Positions 56,813 to 64,000 of a stretch of 64,000 nucleotides of DNA are shown here, one piece after another; position 1 is the first letter of the stretch, and every line of letters begins with the position of its first letter. Origin of the DNA: Rhizopus arrhizus. Lineage: Eukaryota > Mucoromycota > Mucoromycetes > Mucorales > Rhizopodaceae. The notes under the pieces are model-generated. The model did no database searches and was not told the origin of the DNA. It saw nothing but the letters and a program-made list of their open reading frames with translations. The DNA lies in assembly GCA_024220505.1 (NCBI GenBank), contig JAKZZE010000004.1:2046001-2110000 (forward strand). Direction: 5' to 3'. The translations under genes were made by a program, and so were the position numbers.

Positions 56813-58363
56813 CTTTTTTATTATTATTATTATCTTGTCTGTTGTATAAAATATCTATACGTGTTACAATAGTCTCTCTCTCTCTTTTTTTTTTATTATT
56901 ATTTTATTTCTAGTAATATGATATCAAGTGTTGATTGCATCTCTATTTACAAACTTATTGTGAGCTTAAGACAATTCACATACACACATTACGTCACTTT
57001 TTGATAAACACTTTTTTTTTTTTTTTTTTTTTTTCACAACTTGTCCCTTTTACAAATACCTCACTGAAAATAAAAGCCCTCATTTATGAGAAACAAGACC
57101 TGGGACACACATGTCACACAATTTACTTCATTTTATAGAAAAAAAAAAAAAAAAGGTTAGGTTCACAGGATGTTTGATGTCCAAAGTGATAAACAAGTGG
57201 ATAGATGCAGTCTCCTATAGACAAGAGGAGAAAGAAAAAGAGAACAATGGCAAATTCAATCTTAAATTGGAAAACGATTGTATTTTGTTACTTTATTCTT
57301 ACTGAATCATCTCTCTCAACTCTTTCATCATCGTCCTCTCTTTTATTTAGTCAAATTATGCAAACGTACGCATCGAGACATATCCCCTTATGTCTCCCCC
57401 CCTTTTTTTTTTTTTTTTTTTTTTCTATTAACAATAGAATGATCCCTTTGTGTACTGTGATTTGCCTCCTGGTTCGGCTATTTATTTTTCACTGATCCAA
57501 AACGTGTGCTTAGTATTCATCATTTACAAACTGTGTTCTTTTGTAAGAAAGAGGGAAAGAATGGTATAGATTCTTAGAATGCATTATGCTTGATTCTTTT
57601 TAAGAAAAAAAAAAAACAAAACGTTTGTTTGCATCTAACAAACGTTTGTTAATTCTAGAGATGATCCCTATTTGTCTTGATCTTCCAATTACTACAGTAT
57701 GTTTGTAAATAAATAAAAAGAAACATACCCAATCATTAAATGTATTATTGTACTTGATCTTTACAAATCCTCACACACTTTTCTTTATCCTTCATCATCA
57801 ATCTTTTTTTTTTTTTTTAAAAAAGATAAGCTGTGAAATATGAAACATGAAAAAGTTATGGTATCTATGCGGTCCCCTTCCCCCCCTTTTTTTTTTTGGC
57901 TTGAATTGATCCCCGAGCTTTTACTATTTTTTTTTTTAAAATTCATGTTACATGCAAACACACAAAGTAATTTTTAGTATAAACACAAACAATAAGTTCG
58001 TATGCACACAGAAAAGATAGATGGATTAAGATAGTGAAATCAATCATCTTTTTACTATGCTCAACAGACATTCATCAATTGATTTATAATGATTCAGACT
58101 AAACAATCTATCCTTACTACTTTTATTTGTAACTTGAGCCACGTGTGTATAGACTCTGTGTGTGTGGGAGAGAAGGAAAGGGGATTAATGGCCAAGAATG
58201 GACAAAATGTTCTTGATTTGTTAAATGTTGTATCACACTCGTCATTCATCTGTACTCTGTTGCATATAAAAAGACAGAGGAATAAGAACACAAACAGACA
58301 CAAAGAGAGAGAACAAGAGAGAAAGGGGAAAAAACATCTTTTTTTTCTTCTTCTTTACATAAA
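56813..58363. other. Upstream region of the H+-ATPase gene
   Basis: About 1.55 kb rich in long pyrimidine and T tracts (T23 near 57010, CCCCCC-T20 near 57400, T12-A6 near 57805). Probably long promoter plus 5' UTR of the strongly expressed pump gene. No coding exon supported. Confidence 0.5.
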
Positions 58364-61305
58364 ATGATAGAAACAACAACTATAGAAAGAGAAATAAAAT
58401 ATGAAGTCAATCAAAATGTGTCTGCTATTCAACATCTGACAGTGGAAGAGCTTTACGATAAAGATAAATATGATTTATCCACAATGGAACCTGGTGATGT
58501 CTTTATTCTCTTACAGTAAGTATCCATCTTGTTCTTGTCCTCATCTCATATTTCATTAGAACTTCACAAGATGGTTTAACATCAGAGGAAGCTGCTCATC
58601 GTATTCAAAAGTTTGGTCCCAATCGACTCGAACACAAGGAACCTAACGCTCTTCTTCAATTCTTGGGATTCATGTGGAATCCACTATCCTGGGTCATGGA
58701 AGCAGCTGCTATCGTGGCCATTGCTGTCTCTAATGGTGGGGGTGAACCTCCAGACTGGGAAGATTTTATCGGCATCGTCCTCTTATTACTCGCAAACTCA
58801 ATCATCGGTTTCTTGGAAGAACGACAGGCTGGTAACGCGGTCAAGGCCCTGATGGAATCCTTAGCACCTGAATGTAAAGTCAAGCGAAATGGTGAATGGC
58901 AAACGATGGAAGCAGCCGAGTTGATCCCGGGCGATGTGATCAGCATCAAGTTGGGTGATGTGATACCTGCCGATGGTCGATTGATCTCTGCACATGGCTC
59001 TGTCTCGATCGATCAAGCAGCTCTGACAGGTGAATCCTTACCGGTCGGAAAGGATGCAGGAGATGAAATCTTTTCGGGCTCCACCGTCAAGCAGGGTGAG
59101 GCAGAAGCCATTGTCATCGGTACCGGCCTCAACACTTTTTTTGGTCGCGCAGCCAAGCTGGTGGGTGAAGCTGGGGATGAGACGGGTCATCTGCAGTCTA
59201 TCCTGGCCAAGATTGGAAATTTTTGTCTTTGCAGCATCGGCTTGTTCTTGGTTCTCGAGATCTTGATCATGTATCCTCGCTTTCACTATGCTTATCGTGA
59301 CGGTATCGATAACTTGCTTGTGCTTCTCATCGGTGGTATTCCTATCGCTATGCCTACCGTTCTCTCGGTTACACTTGCCATCGGTGCCAAACAATTAGCG
59401 GAACACAAGGCGATCGTGACTCGTATTACAGCCATTGAAGAAATGGCGGCTGTGACGATCCTGTGTTCAGACAAGACGGGTACCTTGACTCTCAATAAAC
59501 TCATCGTAGACAAACCTACCATCAAATCCTATGCCGAATTTGACGCAGACGGCATTGTCCAGATCGCTGCCTATGCCTCACGTACGGAAAATCAAGATGC
59601 GATCGACTTTTGTATCGTCAATTCCCTGGCGGAACCCAAGCTGGCCAGAGAGGGTATCGAAGAGCTCGCGTTCGAACCTTTCAATCCGACCATCAAACGT
59701 ACCGAAATCACTTATCGCAAGGACGGTCAGGTCTATCGAGCGACCAAAGGCATGTCTCACTTCATTCTCGATCTCTGCACACGAGACAAGACCGAGGAAC
59801 AGATTCAGGCCTTGAACGATGACGTGGATGAATTCGCTCGTCGTGGATTACGTTCACTGGCGGTGGCCATTGAGGATGATATCCATCAAGACCAAGGAAG
59901 TGGATTCCGTCTGATCGGTCTCTTGCCCATCTATGATCCTCCTCGTTCAGACACAAAAGAAACAATCGATCGTGCGATCGAATTGGGAGTTCAGGTCAAG
60001 ATGATCACCGGTGATCAATTGGCGATTGCTAAAGAAACAGGTCGTCGTCTTGGTATGGGTGATAACATGTTCTTGTCCAAGACCCTCAAGGAAGGTCCTC
60101 CTGCAGGTTCTGGTTATAGCACAATGGATGATTTGGTCTTGCATGCCGATGGATTTGCTGGTGTCTATCCCGAGCATAAATATGAAATCGTTCAACGTCT
60201 TCAAGCCATGGGCCACATGTGCGCCATGACAGGCGATGGTGTGAACGATGCTCCGGCCCTTTCAAAATCTAATGTGGGTATTGCTGTTGCTGATGCCTCT
60301 GATGCAGCGCGTTCTGCTGCTGACATTGTCTTGACCGAACCTGGTCTTTCGGTCATTATCGAAGCACTCATTCACTCTCGACAGATTTTTCAACGCATGC
60401 GAAACTATTCCATCTATACCTGCTCTGTCACGATCCGTGTGGTGGTTGGGTTTGCTATCATGGTCTTTGCCTTCCAATTCAACTTTCCTCCCTTCATGGT
60501 CTTGATCTTGGCTATTCTCAATGACGGTACGATCATGACGATCTCAACCGATCGTGTTCGTCCTTCACCCTTCCCAGACAAATGGAATCTATTCGAAATC
60601 TTTTCCTACGCAATCGTCTATGGTCTCTATCTCGCCGCATCCACCATTGTCTTCTTTGCTGTGATGGTCAAGACAAACTTTTTCCAATCCCACTTTGGTC
60701 TTCAAACCTTTACAAACGTCAATGATCCTGTGCTTCATTCGATCATCTATCTTCAGGTCTCGACCATATCCCAGGGTCTTATCTTCATCACACGTTCTCA
60801 AGGTTGGTTCTTTTTAGAACGACCTTCTGTTCTTTTAATGTGCGCCTTTGTCGTGGCTCAGCTAGTGGCAACCTTCATCTCGGTCTATGCCGATTGGCCT
60901 TTTACCCAGCTTTATGGCTGTGGCTGGTCATGGGCCGGTATTGCTTGGATATGGAACTTTATCTGGTTTGCACCTTTGGATCTCGTCAAGTTTGCCATGC
61001 AAAGGTTCTTTAAACCAAAACCAGTCGTACCTCCCTCAGAAAGCACCACCAGACGATCCTCTGCGGCCTCTGGCTCTGCTCGTTATTATGCTAACCGTAC
61101 ACAATCCCTTCGTGCACTTTCAAGGCCTAGTCACTTTGGAAAGCGTCTCTTGGGTTTGAATAAAAAAATGGAACCTAATGAGATGAGAAGGTTTTCTTCT
61201 GTTCAGGTATTATTATTTTTTTTTTAGAAAAAAAAAAAAAAGACACTAACATGTGCTCCATAGACAAATCATGCTGCTCAGATATTAAGTGGAAGCGGTC
61301 AATAA
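58364..61305 (+). CDS. PMA1: Plasma-membrane H+-ATPase (P-type, class IIIA)
   Basis: Electrogenic proton pump that energises nutrient uptake. Three exons: 58364-58515, 58560-61206 and 61264-61305, 946 aa. P-type motifs: TGES in the actuator domain, CSDKTGTLTLN with the phosphorylated Asp (about residue 355), KGMSHFILDLC, MITGDQLAIAKETG and GDGVNDAPALSKSNVGIAV. Ten membrane segments; the AILNDGTIMT and FNFPPF region of TM6 fits fungal/plant H+ pumps. The N-terminus is short and charged. The C-terminus is a Ser/Arg-rich regulatory tail (RRSSAASGS, RTQSLRALSRP) followed by the small last exon TNHAAQILSGSGQ. GC-richer, more biased codon use than its neighbours is consistent with high expression. 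Confidence 0.96.
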
Positions 61306-61995
61306 TATTATTAATCTGTATTTTGTGTTTTATTTAGATTTTTTTTTTTTTCATAAAAATAAAAATCGTTTTACTTGCCTATTAATTTCAATTTATATTC
61401 AGCCTATCGAGATTCGCAAAATTTTATTGTAACAGGTTCCAAACGTTTTGTAACGGTTTTTTTTTTTTTTTTTTTTTTTTGAAAACACAGGTCATTGAGT
61501 GCTCTGATTGAAAGACATGGTTATTGGATATCAGGCTTATTTTTTCCTGTTTTGAGAGACAAGTACATGGCTATTAAAAAAAATAGAGGCACATGTTCTC
61601 TGGAATATCTTTGTCCCACACAACCTATACTTTAACCATCAATAAAAAAAATTGTTCTGTGGTACAAGATATTCCCCCTCATATTTTTATAGAAGCACAG
61701 ACAAAAAAAAAATTTTTTTTTGATACATGGAAGTAATCGAATGATATTTTATCACCAATAACAAAAGAATATTATTTAAATAATAAAAATATACTTTTAT
61801 TTTTTCTATAATCAGATAGTCTAAAAAAGAAATATACATAGAAAGGGGGGAATACGAATGTAAAAAATAAAAAAATATGCACAATAAAAGAGATCATAAG
61901 AAAAGAAGGGAAGGGGGATCAAGATAATATAAAGATTCATATAAAAGAGAGGGAATTATTCATTGAGGTGTAGGATGGTTTATCTATAATAAAAG
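61306..61995. other. Convergent intergenic region
   Basis: About 690 bp between the pump and AIF-like stops, with T23 at 61458-61480 and several A/T runs. Frame 61687-61884 (-) is AT-driven. Both 3' UTRs lie here. Confidence 0.5.
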
Positions 61996-63977
61996 TTAAG
62001 CTTGATGTGCAAGAGATGAAAAAGAAGAAGCTCTGGATAGTGAAGGGTTGCTTTGAAAAGACAATGATTTAAAAGAAGAAGTTATACTTCCTCTTCTTTT
62101 GACTGGACGAGGTGATAAATTATAATTCTGATCTTGGTTGTTGGGAAGTTGACTTGCTGATGAAGCGAACAAACTGATGACTTCATCTCCATAAGTAAAG
62201 TGTTCAAAAACAAGTCCTTCAAGCACCTGTAGCTGTTTTTCTTCTACAGGATTCATGGGATGATTTGAGCTGGTGCTTGTCCTTGGTGCACTTTCATCAG
62301 AGGACGTTTCGGCTTCAGAAAATCGGTGCTGGCCTGAAGAAAGGCTTAGATGTCTTTGCACTGCGGCTGAGATGATGTCGCTTCTTTGTCGAGAACACGA
62401 TGAGGCTGCAGATGAGCGTGAGGCGACTGGATTGTTGTAGAAAGGTCGTGGTACGTTGCTTTGATGAGATTGGACACGACAGTGTTTGCTTTTAGGCAAA
62501 TCCAACTTTCGAGGCAGTCTTCCGAGCACCTGAGAAGAATTAATGGATCCTTGGCCTTGCACGATATTCAAGAATTGTTGCTCGTCAAAATACTTGAGTG
62601 CAGCCCAGGAAGGATTTAAAAAGGAAAATTTTTTTTTGATTGAATTCAAGTTTTCTATCATAAAATAAGTAATTGCTCTATAAAAGAATCTTATCATTCT
62701 CTATCTTACGTTTTCCTATACCACCATTTTCAAGCATACCATGTAAAGGTCTTTCAGGTGCAGGTAATGTACCTTTAGTGCCTTGTTTCAAAGGTTGTTT
62801 GCCTTTGACAAGACGGCAGATATTTCGAGCAATGCAAACACCAGAAATTGTGGCTGCATAGCCTGTCTTTTCTTCTACCACATTTGTCACATCACCTCCA
62901 GCAAAGATGTGTTCATATTTCCAGTGTTCAAGTTGCAACGTGGGCTTGACTCTTATACGACCCCATGTATCAATACAGTCATCTAGAGAACAGTCCGGGG
63001 TACTGTTGGTAAACAGACCGGTATTGGGACGGGTACCCGTGGCAAAAAAGACTTTATCGTAATTGGAATAGACACGCCCGCTTGAACCAAGATAAAAATT
63101 GGTGCCAGTTGAATTAAAATCAATGATTTTTTCATTACAAACTACTTCTACACCAAGTTCCTCTAGATATTTTCGAGCCATACTTTGCTGATAAGATTCA
63201 CTTCTATTGACAACATTAGGATGTGAGTCTACCAAAGTGACATGCTTTTTAGGGTAAGCGCCAGGAAAGGTATGTTGAGAGATTTCAGAAGCTAACTCAC
63301 AGCCGACTAATCCCCCACCTATAAACAAAAGGCATGTGAGAAAAAAAAATTTAGTCATCCAAATTCAGATTATTTTACCGATAATTAAGACTCGACGTGC
63401 CTTGAGTAATTCAAGATAGGTTTCTTCTAAACCCGACATTCGATATAAAGAAGAAGTGTCTGATGATTTAAGCTGAGATGAATAAGAACTTCCAGTTGCA
63501 ATCACAAGGTACTCAAAGTCAACCTTTGAAAAAAAAAAAATTAATATATTTCATTTATACCAGTCTCTTATTACCTGTTCATCATTGACAATGATACTCT
63601 TTCCTTTATTACAGAGTTCTTCTGCATATCCGATGATGACTCTACCATTTCGAACATAAGCATCATGTCGTACTCTTAAGGAACTAGATTGTTCAGGATT
63701 TACAATTTTTCTAACGATACCAGGTGTGTATTCAAATGAATCTAATTTCAAATATAAGATCTTGTGAAATCATTCTAAAAGGACAATTACCTTTTGTATC
63801 AATCAAGGTCACATAAAAACGTGGCATTTGATCGAGAATTGAAGCAACCGTAAATCCCTACAATAAAAAAAAAAGTATTGTAAGTAAGCATATCAAGTTT
63901 ATTATAATGATTAATAAAGAAATTACTGTAAATCCACCACCAACAATGACTACATGAATTTGATTATTTTTAATCAT
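61996..63977 (-). CDS. AIF/FSP1-like FAD-dependent NAD(P)H oxidoreductase with Ser-rich tail
   Basis: Six exons: 63927-63977, 63791-63857, 63575-63741, 63379-63523, 62710-63318 and 61996-62654, 565 aa. Phases fit. N-terminal FAD-binding GxGxxG as VVIVGGGFTGFTVASIL; second dinucleotide fold RVLIIGGGLVGCELA; FFATGTRPNTGLF; and the conserved flavin-closing HIFAGGDVTNVVEEKTGYAA. This order is that of AIFM2/FSP1-type quinone oxidoreductases, usually about 370 aa. Here a Ser/Arg/Pro-rich extension of about 190 residues follows (FLNPSWAALKYFDEQQFLNIV, later SSFSSLAHQA). No transmembrane or mitochondrial signal is obvious. The ATG at 63977 is close to the window edge, so an earlier exon cannot be excluded. 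Confidence 0.85.
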
Positions 63978-64000
63978 TGTAGGGTTGATATTTCTGCATT

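Noticed and set aside
58656..61159. Many overlapping frames inside the H+-ATPase gene
   Set aside because: Shadows caused by codon bias in the GC-richer pump gene.

Overview
The window is eukaryotic nuclear DNA, almost certainly from a Mucorales-type (Mucoromycota) fungus. Genes are compact, with many 45-85 nt GT-AG introns, AT-rich spacers and long A/T homopolymers. The gene content (CotH-family protein, GH15 glucoamylase, siderophore-type MFS, fungal P-type H+-ATPase, kexin, LINE and Tc1/mariner relics with Mucoralean-looking proteins) fits that group. I cannot name the genus. Exon structures were derived by hand from reading frames and splice sites. In nearly all genes the intron phases add up to an intact frame.

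Layout. 1-732: 5' part of a secreted glucoamylase (minus), running off the left edge. 3273-4870: mitochondrial-type DnaJ. About 4990-9940: a transposon graveyard. It holds three 5'-truncated copies of one LINE 3' end, two of them inserted one after the other at the same 14-bp target inside a Tc1/mariner relic. It also holds a gene resembling a serine recombinase and a reverse-transcriptase fragment. 9940-13638: a gene-poor AT-rich spacer with a 33-bp tandem repeat. 13639-17691: Kex2-type protease and Tim54. 20048-25759: CotH-like protein and a siderophore-type transporter. 25912-32489: POP1, RAD52 and BRX1. 32710-34304: a Tc1/mariner copy with 184-bp inverted repeats and a deleted transposase end. 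34648-39342: an acidic unknown protein, V-ATPase subunit c, a CAMK-type kinase and a HIT protein. 39933-40610: a decayed aldo-keto reductase. 43058-45745: a frameshifted small acetyltransferase and a disordered-protein/caleosin fusion. 48557-52399: a Pro-rich secreted protein, POP7/Rpp20 and ribosomal protein S3. 53023-56812: Pho85-type CDK, a Hac1/XBP1-like bZIP and an Ndt80-type factor. 58364-63977: plasma-membrane H+-ATPase and an AIF/FSP1-like oxidoreductase with a long Ser-rich tail.

Functional links. There is no operon logic, but several genes share pathways. POP1 and POP7 are both subunits of RNase P/MRP, and BRX1 and RPS3 belong to ribosome production. DnaJ and Tim54 serve mitochondrial protein import and folding. 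Kex2 is a Golgi processing protease, and the Pro-rich secreted protein carries a Lys-Arg site of the type Kex2 cuts. The H+-ATPase and V-ATPase c subunit run proton pumping.

Most interesting observations: (1) a Hac1/XBP1-like bZIP gene whose two coding halves join in frame at a repeated CAGC, the downstream copy sitting in a CTGCAGC 7-nt hairpin loop of the IRE1 type; (2) a 3-nt microexon plus a GC-AG intron in RPS3; (3) a caleosin fused to a disordered N-terminus with repeated FPSL and S-[FYW]-A-[DK] motifs; (4) serial LINE insertion at one target site, giving three copies of the target duplication; (5) a YARKS-motif gene resembling serine recombinases.
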